From contig OX387602.1 of NCBI GenBank assembly GCA_947568835.1, positions 31,110,133-31,174,132 of the forward strand: 64,000 nucleotides of DNA. The letters run 5' to 3'. Source of the stretch: Protonemura montana. Lineage: Eukaryota; Arthropoda; Insecta; Plecoptera; Nemouridae. The translations under genes were made by a program, and so were the position numbers. Below, one piece after another: positions 30,254-42,601 of the stretch (within the stretch, counting starts at the first letter, position 1; each line of letters begins with the position of its first letter). Below the pieces are notes generated by a model. That model had not been told where the DNA came from, did no database searches, and was given only the letters and a program-made list of their open reading frames with translations.

Positions 30254-31943
30254 AAATCCAACAGATTGCGCTGGGGATCACTGTGCAGCTTAACACGACT
30301 GCGTGTTCGGTGAAACTTAACAATTAAGAGAAAATGGGGGCACTGTCACCTTACCTCGGGGTGAGACTGGCGTTTCACTGGTCCCAAATAAAGCTTGCGT
30401 TCTCCGTCAGCTTGTTGCAATTGGTGGTTGCCCATATATTTGAGTTGTCGAGTGCGTCTGCCTTGCTAAGTGAAGCGACCTAGTACCTCTACACTGCTAA
30501 GTATGGTGGCCGGGTCTAGCTCTTGCTTGTGAAGATCAATATTTACTGTCCGTGATATTTAAATAGTTTTCAATGATAAATTAAAAACGACTAACGGGAT
30601 TTCGCTTCTAAATCGTACTAAACAGAAATTACAATCGATGGCATGTACCTACCCGGTAGACCGGGTTTTCAAACATGAAATTCAAATAGGGTAATCTTTC
30701 TCTTCAATGTACGGCCGTCTACGTGGTGCAATGGTTTAGGAGCTGCTTTAGAAATGCCAAAAGCAGCCACTGCCTGGATCAAATCCACTCGACTGAGAAA
30801 CCTTTTTACCGTCGGACAACGACAACAACATCCAACATCCACCAGTAGTGACTGAAGTCAGGTGACTTATATATCTAAAAAATGCATGGAAATAAATAAG
30901 GCTGCTTGGTCGTGCGGTTAAAGGCATTGAATCCGTTGATTACATGATAATAGAATGGACAAAGCACCAGGTTCGAATCACGTTAGCGCCACGACGCACA
31001 TTCACACTTTTGCCATTTTTTAAGCGCATGTTAAAGACACTAGCAAAATTGCCGGGCGCTCCTGGCGCTTCGCGCCAGTCGCGCCCGCCAATTTTGCGGG
31101 TCGTTCCCACGTCCCCAAGCCCCACCTATACCCCGTGTGCGGCTCCTAAGTCTAGCATCAAGTATATAGGAACATGGGAACTAGTGTTAAGTACAAAACT
31201 AGCATCAGAGCCACCTGTCGGCAGAAATTGGTACTACACTCTGGACTTAGAATATTTCTTCATATTTGCTCAATTGTTATCTAACTCGATGGTAATAAAC
31301 AAAAAGGCTCTTGCGCCGGGAACCGAACGCACAACCTTCTCGATACGAAGAACAGCGCATACCTCAGAGCTACGCTCTACGTTTCAATCCGAGCGGGAAA
31401 TAAACCTACTAGACTGCTAACGATATTATTCTTCCCTAATTACCAACATGCTTCCAATCTCACAGTTTGGCAATTTATATTAACATCGAAACTCCGCCGC
31501 TGTTCATCTGCTCTCGTGGTCGAGCGGCTAGAGTGTTCTATTACAATGTTGGGAGGCCCATGTTCAAATCCCGCCCTCTACCGTTATTTTTTTCTTTCTA
31601 ATAAGTAATATCGTCAAAGATCTAAACGCCATCAGGCAATAAGCAAAGTTCAGAAACAGCGCCGAGAGAAATGAACTTGCCCCGGCATAGTTGCAAACGT
31701 TGGCCCCCTTGCCTCATCCCACCGCCCGGCACAGCGGCGCTTACCAACTCCATTAAGATGGACGTTCACCATATAGCAAGATCTATTGCGATAATGCAAG
31801 CGTTACAGCCAGATCGGAGAATCGTCAGTTGAAAACCGATGTCTGATCACAGGGCCTATAGGTTCTTTCATTAGTACATGAATCACCGAACAAGCATTCG
31901 TGATAAGTCGCATCGTGACCCCCAGCGCTATCTGTTGGATATT
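30254..31943 (+). repeat. 1.76-kb tRNA-like array, unit 1 (divergent edge copy)
   Basis: Left terminal repeat from 30254 (CAACAGATTGCGCTGGGGAT...), right terminal repeat 31880-31943. Modules: tRNA-like A at about 30722-30800 (box B GGATCAAATCC), tRNA-like B at 30905-30985 (box B GGTTCGAATC, T6 downstream), hairpin 31043-31097 with perfect outer stem GGGCGC/GCGCCC, tRNA-like C on the minus strand about 31310-31383, and tRNA-like D at 31512-31583 followed by a T-rich tract. Confidence 0.9.
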
Positions 31944-32062
31944 ATTTTTGAAGTTGGATATCATGATATTAATGGATTTTATTTTGGATGTAAGTATTTG
32001 ATATTAAATATTTTATTTAATTAAACAAAAATATAAATCTCAGAAAATATCATAGTACATTT

Positions 32063-33703
32063 AATATCCGCCAGATTTCGCTGGGGGTCACGTTGCGACT
32101 TAACACTACTGCGTGTTCGGTGAAACTTAACAAATAAGAATAAATGGAATACCCGTTCTCGATCAACGGGCATCAAGTGGCGTTGTGCCAGTCGGGCTCC
32201 AATGCTCGCACATTTGAGACCGATCGTGGCAAATGGTGACACCCATTAATGTAGTTGCCGAGGGCTTCCGCATTGCTATTTGCGCCGGCAGGGTATAGCC
32301 CATGTTTGCGATGACGAATAACAATTGTTCATGTTATTTAAATAATTTTTAATGATAAATTCCCGGACAGCAAACGGAAATGCGCTTCAAACCAAACTAA
32401 ATAGAACGTACGGTCGATGTCCTTTCAAAAAGGCGGCGTTTGAAAAAATGAAATTAAAATAGATTCTTTTTTCCGCTAACTGTATGGCAGTCTGCATGGC
32501 ACAATGGAATAGTCGCTGCTTCGGTTACGTCGAAATCATCCGCCACCTGGATCGAATCCACTCGACGGAGGAACATTTTACCGTTTGGAGAACGACATCC
32601 AACAAAAACCAGTGGTAGCTCGAGTCAGAAGACTTCTATATCTAAAAAATGCTGAGATAAATATGAGTCCACTTGGTCGAGTGGTTAAAGGCATTGAATT
32701 GGTCTCTGTTATGAATGCCGAGAAGTCTGGGTTCGAATCACGCGAGAAAGTTTATAATTTTTTTTTTTTTTTTTTAAGCGCATGTTTAAGACACTAGCAA
32801 AATTGCCGGGCGCTCCTGGCGCTTCGCGCCAGTCGCCCCCGCCAATTTTGCGGGACGTTCCCACGACCCCAAACCCCACCTATACCCCGTGTGCGGCTCC
32901 TAAGTCTAGCACCAAGTATATAGGAACATGGGAACTAGTGTTAAGTACAAAACTAGCATCAGAGCCACCTGTCGGCAGAAATTGGTACTACACTCTGGAC
33001 TTGGAATAATTTTTCATATTTGCTCAATTGTTATCTAACTCGATAATAATAAACAAAAAGGCTCCTGCGCCGGGAACCGAACGCACAACCCTCTCGATAC
33101 GAAGAACAGCGCATACCTCGGAGCTACGCTCTACGTTTCAATCCGAGCGGGAAATAAACCTACTAGACTGCTAACGATATTATTCTTCCCTAATTACCAA
33201 CATGCTTCCAATCTCACAGTTTGGCAATATATATATTAACATCGAAACTCCACCGCTGTTCATCTGCTCTCGTGGTCGAGCGGCTAGAGTGTTCTATTAC
33301 AATGCGGGAAGGCCCATGTTCAATTCCCGCCGTCTGCCGTTTTTTTTTTCTTTCCAATAAGCAATATAGTCAAAGATCTGAGCGCCATCAGGCAGTTAGA
33401 AAAGTACAGAAACAGCGCTGAAAGAAATGAGCTAGCCCCGGCATAGTTGCAAACGTTGGCCCCCTCGCCTACACCCACCACCCGGCACAGCGGCGCTCAC
33501 CAACTCCATGAAGATGGGCGCTCACCACATGGCGAGATCTGTCGCGACAATGCAACGGTTACAGCCCGACCGACCGGAGGAACGCCAGTCAAACTCCGAT
33601 GTCAGATCACAGGGCCAATAGCTTCTTTCATCTGTAAATGAATCACCGAACAAGCATTAGTGTTAAGTCGCATCGTGACCCCCAGCGCTATCTGTTGGAT
33701 ATT
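32063..33703 (+). repeat. 1.76-kb tRNA-like array, unit 2 (reference copy)
   Basis: The inverted termini 32063-32127 and 33640-33703 share CCGAACA/TGTTCGG, GTTAAGTCGCA and GTGACCCCCAGCG. Modules: A (box A TGGCACAATGG 32497-32507, box B GGATCGAATCC 32549-32559); B (TGGTCGAGTGG 32674-32684, GGTTCGAATC 32730-32739, long T tract to 32775); hairpin 32797-32851; C on the minus strand 33060-33133 followed by T5; D (TGGTCGAGCGG 33273-33283, GTTCAATTC 33318-33326, T10 at 33340-33349). A 119-bp AT-rich spacer follows. Confidence 0.95.
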
Positions 33704-33822
33704 ATTTTTGAAGTTGGATATTATGATATTAATGGATTTTATTTTGGATACAAGTATTTGATATTAAATATTTAATTTAATTAAACAAAAATATAAATCT
33801 CAGAAAATATCATAGTACATTT

Positions 33823-35464
33823 AATATCCGCCAGATTTCGCTGGGGGTCACGTTGCGACTTAACACTACTGCGTGTTCGGTGAAACTTAACAAATAAGAA
33901 TAAATGGAATACCCGTTCTCGATCAACGGGCATCAAGTGGCGTTGTGCCAGTCGGGCTCCAATGCTCGCACATTTGAGACTGATCGTGGCAAATGGTGAC
34001 ACCCATTAATGAAGTTGCCGAGGGCTTCCGCATTGCTATTTGCGCCGGCAGGGTATAGCCCATGTCTGCGATGACGAATAACAATTGTTCATGTTATTTA
34101 AATAATTTTTAATGATAAATTCCCGGACAGCAAACGGAAATGCGCTTCTAAACCAAACTAAATAGAACGTACGGTCGATGTCCTTTCAAAAAGGCGGCGT
34201 TTGAAAAAATGAAATTAAAATAGATTCTTTTTTCCGCTAACTGTATGGCAGTCTGCATGGCACAATGGAATAGTCGCTGCTTCGGTTACGTCGAAATCAT
34301 CCGCCACCTGGATCGAATCCACTCGACGGAGGAACATTTTACCGTTTGGAGAACGACATCCAACAAAAACCAGTGGTAGCTCGAGTCAGAAGACTTCTAT
34401 ATCTAAAAAAATGCTGAGATAAACATGAGTCCACTTGGTCGAGTGGTTAAAGGCATTGAATTGGTCTCTCTCATGAATGCCGAGAAGTCTGGGTTCGAAT
34501 CACGCGAGACAGTTTTATATATTTTTTTTTTTTTTTTAAGCGCATGTTTAAGACACTAGCAAAATTACCGGGCGCTCCTGGCGCTTCGCGCCAGTCGCCC
34601 CCGCCAATTTTGCGGGACGTTCCAACGACCCCAAACCCCACCTATACCCCGTGTGCGGCTCCTAAGTCTAGCACCAAGTATATAGGAACATGGGAACTAG
34701 TGTTAAGTACAAAACTAGCATCAGAGCCACCTGTCGGCAGAAATTGGTACTACACTCTGGACTTAGAATAATTTTTCATATTTGCTCAATTGTTATCTAA
34801 CTCGATTGTAATAAACAAAAAGGCTCCTGCGCCGGGAACCGAACGCACAACCCTCTCGATTCGAAGAACAGCGCATACCTCGGAGCTACGCTCTACGTTT
34901 CAATCCAAGCGGGAAATAAACCTACTAGACTGCTAACGATATTATTCTTCCCTAATTACCAACATGCTTCCAATCTCACAGTTTGGCAATATATATATTA
35001 ACATCGAAACTCCACCGCTGTTCATCTGCTCTCGTGGTCGAGCGGCTAGAGTGTTCTATTACAATGCGGGAAGGCCCATGTTCAAATCCCGCCGTCTGCC
35101 GTTTTTTTTTCTTTCCAATAAGCAATATAGTCAAAGATCTGAGCGCCATCAGGCAGTTAGAAAAGTACAGAAACAGCGCCGAAAGAAATGAGCTAGCCCC
35201 GGCATAGTTGCAAACGTTGGCCCCCTCGCCTACACCCACCACCCGGCACAGCGGCGCTCACCAACTCCATGAAGATGGACGCTCACCACATGGCGAGATC
35301 TGTTGCGACAATGCAACGGTTACAGCCCGACCGACCGGAGGAACGCCAGTCAAACTTTGATGTCAGATCACAGGGCCAATAGCTTCTTTCATTAGTACAT
35401 GAATCACCGAACAAGCATTCGTGTTAAGTCGCATCGTGACGCCCAGCGCTATCTGTTGGATATT
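33823..35464 (+). repeat. 1.76-kb tRNA-like array, unit 3
   Basis: Same order of modules as unit 2, period 1760-1762 bp. It is almost identical to unit 4, including the rare GTGACGCCCAGCG variant in the right terminal repeat. Confidence 0.95.
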
Positions 35465-35583
35465 ATTTTTGAAGTTGGATATTATGATATTAATGGATTT
35501 TATTTTGGATACAAGTATTTGATATTAAATATTTAATTTAATTAAACAAAAATATAAATCTCAGAAAATATCATAGTACATTT

Positions 35584-37225
35584 AATATCCGCCAGATTTC
35601 GCTGGGGGTCACGTTGCGACTTAACACTACTGCGTGTTCGGTGAAACTTAACAAATAAGAATAAATGGAATACCCGTTCTCGATCAACGGGCATCAAGTG
35701 GCGTTGTGCCAGTCGGGCTCCAATGCTCGCACATTTGAGACTGATCGTGGCAAATGGTGACACCCATTAATGAAGTTGCCGAGGGCTTCCGCATTGCTAT
35801 TTGCGCCGGCAGGGTATAGCCCATGTCTGCGATGACGAATAACAATTGTTCATGTTATTTAAATAATTTTTAATGATAAATTCCCGGACAGCAAACGGAA
35901 ATGCGCTTCTAAACCAAACTAAATAGAACGTACGGTCGATGTCCTTTCAAAAAGGCGGCGTTTGAAAAAATGAAATTAAAATAGATTCTTTTTTCCGCTA
36001 ACTGTATGGCAGTCTGCATGGCACAATGGAATAGTCGCTGCTTCGGTTACGTCGAAATCATCCGCCACCTGGATCGAATCCACTCGACGGAGGAACATTT
36101 TACCGTTTGGAGAACGACATCCAACAAAAACCAGTGGTAGCTCGAGTCAGAAGACTTCTATATCTAAAAAAATGCTGAGATAAACATGAGTCCACTTGGT
36201 CGAGTGGTTAAAGGCATTGAATTGGTCTCTCTCATGAATGCCGAGAAGTCTGGGTTCGAATCACGCGAGACAGTTTTATATTTTTTTTTTTTTTTTTTAA
36301 GCGCATGTTTAAGACACTAGCAAAATTACCGGGCGCTCCTGGCGCTTCGCGCCAGTCGCCCCCGCCAATTTTGCGGGACGTTCCAACGACCCCAAACCCC
36401 ACCTATACCCCGTGTGCGGCTCCTAAGTCTAGCACCAAGTATATAGGAACATGGGAACTAGTGTTAAGTACAAAACTAGCATCAGAGCCACCTGTCGGCA
36501 GAAATTGGTACTACACTCTGGACTTAGAATAATTTTTCATATTTGCTCAATTGTTATCTAACTCGATTGTAATAAACAAAAAGGCTCCTGCGCCGGGAAC
36601 CGAACGCACAACCCTCTCGATTCGAAGAACAGCGCATACCTCGGAGCTACGCTCTACGTTTCAATCCAAGCGGGAAATAAACCTACTAGACTGCTAACGA
36701 TATTATTCTTCCCTAATTACCAACATGCTTCCAATCTCACAGTTTGGCAATATATATATTAACATCGAAACTCCACCGCTGTTCATCTGCTCTCGTGGTC
36801 GAGCGGCTAGAGTGTTCTATTACAATGCGGGAAGGCCCATGTTCAAATCCCGCCGTCTGCCGTTTTTTTTTCTTTCCAATAAGCAATATAGTCAAAGATC
36901 TGAGCGCCATCAGGCAGTTAGAAAAGTACAGAAACAGCGCCGAAAGAAATGAGCTAGCCCCGGCATAGTTGCAAACGTTGGCCCCCTCGCCTACACCCAC
37001 CACCCGGCACAGCGGCGCTCACCAACTCCATGAAGATGGACGCTCACCACATGGCGAGATCTGTTGCGACAATGCAACGGTTACAGCCCGACCGACCGGA
37101 GGAACGCCAGTCAAACTTTGATGTCAGATCACAGGGCCAATAGCTTCTTTCATTAGTACATGAATCACCGAACAAGCATTCGTGTTAAGTCGCATCGTGA
37201 CGCCCAGCGCTATCTGTTGGATATT
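35584..37225 (+). repeat. 1.76-kb tRNA-like array, unit 4
   Basis: Near-identical to unit 3. tRNA-like B keeps TGGTCGAGTGG and GGTTCGAATC, followed by about 18 T; tRNA-like D keeps TGGTCGAGCGG and GTTCAAATCCC with T9. Confidence 0.95.
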
Positions 37226-37344
37226 ATTTTTGAAGTTGGATATCATGATATTAATGGATTTTATTTTGGATATAAGTATTTGATATTAAATATTTAATTT
37301 AATTAAACAAAAATATAAATCTCAGAAAATATCATAGTACATTT

Positions 37345-38985
37345 AATATCCGCCAGATTTCGCTGGGGGTCACGATGCGACTTAACACTACTGCGTGTTC
37401 GGTGAAACTTAACAAATAAGAATAAATGGAATACCCGTTCTCGATCAACGGGCATCAAGTGGCGTTGTGCCAGTCGGGCTCCAATGCTCGCAAATTTGAG
37501 ACCGATCGTGGCAAATGGTGACACCCATTAATGAAGTTGCCGAGGGCTTCCGCATTGCTATTTGCGCCGGCAGGGTATAGCCCATGTCTGCGATGACGAA
37601 TAACAATTGTTCATGTTATTTAAATAATTTTTAATGATAAATTCCCGGACAGCAAACGGAAATGCGCTTCTAAACCAAACTAAATAGAACGTACGGTCGA
37701 TGTCCTTTCAAAAAGGCGGCGTTTGAAAAAATGAAATTAAAATAGATTCTTTTTTCCGCTAACTGTATGGCAGTCTGCATGGCACAATGGAATAGTCGCT
37801 GCTTCGGTTACGTCGAAATCATCCGCCACTTGGATCGAATCCACTCGACGGAGGAACATTTTACCGTTTGGAGAACGACATCCAACAAAAACCAGTGGTA
37901 GCTCGAGTCAGAAGACTTCTATATCTAAAAAAATGCTGAGATAAACATGAGTCCACTTGGTCGAGTGGTTAAAGGCATTGAATTGGTCTCTCTCATGAAT
38001 GCCGAGAAGTCTGGGTTCGAAACACGCGAGACAGTTTAATAATTTTTTTTTTTTTTTTTAAGCGCATGTTTAAGACACTAGCAAAATTGCCGGGCGCTCC
38101 TGGCGCTTCGCGCCAGTCGCCCCCGCCAATTTTGCGGGACGTTCCCACGACCCCAAACCCCACCTATACCCCGTGTGCGGCTCCTAAGTCTAGCACCAAG
38201 TATATAGGAACATGGGAACTAGTGTTAAGTACAAAACTAGCATCAGAGCCACCTGTCGGCAGAAATTGGTACTACACTCTGGACTTAGAATAATTTTTCA
38301 TATTTGCTCAATTGTTATCTAACTCGATTGTAATAAACAAAAAGGCTCCTGCGCCGGGAACCGAACGCACAACCCTCTCGATTCGAAGAACAGCGCATAC
38401 CTCGGAGCTACGCTCTACGTTTCAATCCAAACGGGAAATAAACCTACTAGACTGCTAACGATATTATTCTTCCCTAATTACCAACATGCTTCCAATCTCA
38501 CAGTTAGGCAATATATATTAACATCGAAACTCCACCGCTGTTCATCTGCTCTCGTGGTCGAGCGGCTAGAGTGTTCTATTACAATGCGGGAAGGCCCATG
38601 TTCAAATCCCGCCGTCTGCCGTTTTTTTTTTCTTTCCAATAAGCAATATAGTCAAAGATCTGAGCGCCATCAGGCAGTTAGAAAAGTACAGAAACAGCGC
38701 CGAAAGAAATGAGCTAGCCCCGGCATCGTTGCAAACGTTGGCCCCCTCGCCTACACCCACCACCCGGCACAGCGGCGCTCACCAACTCCATGAAGATGGG
38801 CGCTCACCACATGGCGAGATCTGTCGCGACAATGCAACGGTTACAGCCCGACCGACCGGAGGAACGCCAGTCAAACTTTGATGTCAGATCACAGGGCCAA
38901 TAGCTTCTTTCATTAGTACATGAATCACCGAACAAGCATTCGTGTTAAGTCGCATCGTGACCCCCAGCGCTATCTGTTGGATATT
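37345..38985 (+). repeat. 1.76-kb tRNA-like array, unit 5
   Basis: Apparently identical to unit 6 over most of its length, sharing the CGATGCGACTTAAC, GCAAATTTGAGACC and CATCGTTGCAAACG variants. In both, tRNA-like B has GGTTCGAAACA in place of GGTTCGAATCA, which breaks the box B consensus. Confidence 0.95.
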
Positions 38986-39104
38986 ATTTTTGAAGTTGGA
39001 TATCATGATATTAATGGATTTTATTTTGGATATAAGTATTTGATATTAAATATTTAATTTAATTAAACAAAAATATAAATCTCAGAAAATATCATAGTAC
39101 ATTT

Positions 39105-40745
39105 AATATCCGCCAGATTTCGCTGGGGGTCACGATGCGACTTAACACTACTGCGTGTTCGGTGAAACTTAACAAATAAGAATAAATGGAATACCCGTTC
39201 TCGATCAACGGGCATCAAGTGGCGTTGTGCCAGTCGGGCTCCAATGCTCGCAAATTTGAGACCGATCGTGGCAAATGGTGACACCCATTAATGAAGTTGC
39301 CGAGGGCTTCCGCATTGCTATTTGCGCCGGCAGGGTATAGCCCATGTCTGCGATGACGAATAACAATTGTTCATGTTATTTAAATAATTTTTAATGATAA
39401 ATTCCCGGACAGCAAACGGAAATGCGCTTCTAAACCAAACTAAATAGAACGTACGGTCGATGTCCTTTCAAAAAGGCGGCGTTTGAAAAAATGAAATTAA
39501 AATAGATTCTTTTTTCCGCTAACTGTATGGCAGTCTGCATGGCACAATGGAATAGTCGCTGCTTCGGTTACGTCGAAATCATCCGCCACTTGGATCGAAT
39601 CCACTCGACGGAGGAACATTTTACCGTTTGGAGAACGACATCCAACAAAAACCAGTGGTAGCTCGAGTCAGAAGACTTCTATATCTAAAAAAATGCTGAG
39701 ATAAACATGAGTCCACTTGGTCGAGTGGTTAAAGGCATTGAATTGGTCTCTCTCATGAATGCCGAGAAGTCTGGGTTCGAAACACGCGAGACAGTTTAAT
39801 AATTTTTTTTTTTTTTTTTAAGCGCATGTTTAAGACACTAGCAAAATTGCCGGGCGCTCCTGGCGCTTCGCGCCAGTCGCCCCCGCCAATTTTGCGGGAC
39901 GTTCCCACGACCCCAAACCCCACCTATACCCCGTGTGCGGCTCCTAAGTCTAGCACCAAGTATATAGGAACATGGGAACTAGTGTTAAGTACAAAACTAG
40001 CATCAGAGCCACCTGTCGGCAGAAATTGGTACTACACTCTGGACTTAGAATAATTTTTCATATTTGCTCAATTGTTATCTAACTCGATTGTAATAAACAA
40101 AAAGGCTCCTGCGCCGGGAACCGAACGCACAACCCTCTCGATTCGAAGAACAGCGCATACCTCGGAGCTACGCTCTACGTTTCAATCCAAACGGGAAATA
40201 AACCTACTAGACTGCTAACGATATTATTCTTCCCTAATTACCAACATGCTTCCAATCTCACAGTTAGGCAATATATATTAACATCGAAACTCCACCGCTG
40301 TTCATCTGCTCTCGTGGTCGAGCGGCTAGAGTGTTCTATTACAATGCGGGAAGGCCCATGTTCAAATCCCGCCGTCTGCCGTTTTTTTTTTCTTTCCAAT
40401 AAGCAATATAGTCAAAGATCTGAGCGCCATCAGGCAGTTAGAAAAGTACAGAAACAGCGCCGAAAGAAATGAGCTAGCCCCGGCATCGTTGCAAACGTTG
40501 GCCCCCTCGCCTACACCCACCACCCGGCACAGCGGCGCTCACCAACTCCATGAAGATGGGCGCTCACCACATGGCGAGATCTGTCGCGACAATGCAACGG
40601 TTACAGCCCGACCGACCGGAGGAACGCCAGTCAAACTCCGATGTCAGATCACAGGGCCAATAGCTTCTTTCATCTGTAAATGAATCACCGAACAAGCATT
40701 AGTGTTAAGTCGCATCGTGACCCCCAGCGCTATCTGTTGGATATT
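39105..40745 (+). repeat. 1.76-kb tRNA-like array, unit 6
   Basis: Near-perfect duplicate of unit 5, but its right end (CATCTGTAAATGAATCACCG, CATTAGTGTTAAG) matches unit 2, suggesting exchange between units. Confidence 0.95.
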
Positions 40746-40864
40746 ATGTTGGAAGTTAGATATCATGATATTAATGGATTTTATTTTGGATATAAGTATT
40801 TGATATTAAATATTTACTTTGATTTCACAGAAATATAAATCTTGGAAAATATCGTAGTACATTT

Positions 40865-42488
40865 AATATCCACCAGATTTCGCTGGGGGTCACGGTGTGA
40901 CTTAACACGACTGCGTGTTCGGTGAAACTTAACAAATAAGAATAAATGGAATACTCGTACTCGATCAACGGGCATCAAGTGGCGTTGTGCCAGTCGGGCT
41001 CCATTGCTTGCACATTTGAGACCGATCGTGGCAAATAGTGATACCCAATAATGTAGTTGCCTAGAGCTTCCGCATTGCTGTTTGCGCCGTTAGCTCATGT
41101 TTGCGATGACGAATATCAATTGTTTATGTTATTTAAATAAGTTTCAATGATAAATTCCCGGACAGCAAACGGAAATGCGCTTCTAAACCAAACTTAATAG
41201 AACGTACGGTCGATGTCCTTTCAAAAAGGCGGCGTTTGCAGAAATGAAATTAAAATAGATTCTTTTTTCCGCTAACAGTATGGCAGTCTGCGTGGCACAA
41301 TGAAATAGTCGCTGCTTCGGTTACGTCGAAATCATCCGCCACCTGGATCGAATCCACTCGACGGAGGAACATTTTACCGTTTGGAGAACGACATCCAACA
41401 TATACCAGTGGTAGCTCGAGTCAGAAGACTTCTATAACTAAAAAATGCTTAGATAAACATGAGTCAACTTGGTCGAGTGGTTAAAGGCATTGAATTGGTC
41501 TCTCTCATGAATGCCGAGAAGTCTGGGTTCGAATCACGCGAGACAGTTTTATAATTTTTTTTTTTTTTTTAAGCGCATGTTAAAGACACTAGCAAAATTG
41601 CCGGGCGCTCCTGGCGCTACGCGCCAGTCGCGCCCGCCAATTTTGCGGGACGTTCCCACGACCCCAAACCCCACCTATACCCCGTGTGCGGCTTCTAAGT
41701 CTAGCATCAAGTATATAGGAACATGGGAACTAGTGTTAAGTACAAAACTAGCATCAGAGCCACCTGTCGGCAGAAATTAGTACTACACTCTGGACTTAGA
41801 ATATTTTTCCATATTTGCTCAATTGTTATCTAACTCGATGGTAAGAAACAAAAAGCTACTTGGACGGGAACCGAACGCAGAACCTTCACAATACGAAGAA
41901 CAGCGCTCACCACAGAGCTACGCTTCACATTTTAATTCTATGCGGGAAATAAACCTACTAGTTTAACATTATTCTCGCTTAAAGTAACGAAGATCTCTCC
42001 CAAATATTAATATGCTTTGCTTGTTTATAGTGAAGCAATTCATATTTAAGTTACAATGTAAACAACGATCACACGTTCTCGTGGTCGAGCGGTTAGAGTG
42101 TCCTGTCGTGGTGAGGCAAGACTTGCGTTCGATTCCCGTCACTTTCAGGTTTTTTTTTTCTTTGCATTATGTAGTATCAAGTGAATAGAATATTCCAGAA
42201 ACAGCGCCGAGAGAAATGAACTATCCGCAACATAGTTGCAAACATCGGCCCCCTCGCTTCATCACACCACCCGGCACAGCGGCGCTCACCAACTCATTGA
42301 AGATGGTCTTTCACCATTTAGCAAGACCTCTCGCAATGATGCAAGCGTGACAGCCCGACTGGAGTAACGCTAGTCGAACTCCGATGTCTGATCACAGGGC
42401 CTATACATTCTTTCATTTGAAAAGATTCACCGAACACGTAGTCGTGTTAAGTCTCACTGTGACCCCCAGCGCAATCTGTCGGATATTT
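40865..42488 (+). repeat. 1.76-kb tRNA-like array, unit 7 (diverging)
   Basis: All modules are present but diverged. The hairpin loop is TAC instead of TTC with intact stems. tRNA-like C is closer to a canonical tRNA (minus-strand TAGCTCTGTGG). tRNA-like D has TGGTCGAGCGGTTAGAGTG and GCGTTCGATTCCC. Confidence 0.92.
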
Positions 42489-42601
42489 TGGATGTTATAA
42501 TATTAATGGATATTATATTAGAGAATGAGTACTTTATAATAAATATTTACTATGAGTGGGTAAACCAAAATATTAAACTCGGAAAATATTGTAGTATATT
42601 T

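Noticed and set aside
32021-32242. 73-codon minus frame (MSPFATIGLK...) repeated in five units
   Set aside because: It covers the terminal inverted repeat and spacer; conservation follows from the recent duplication of the units.
32782-33009. 75-codon frame (MFKTLAKLPGAPGASRQS...) repeated in array units 2-6 and, longer, in others
   Set aside because: It runs through the conserved hairpin, shows no codon-like substitution pattern between divergent units, and has no family resemblance.
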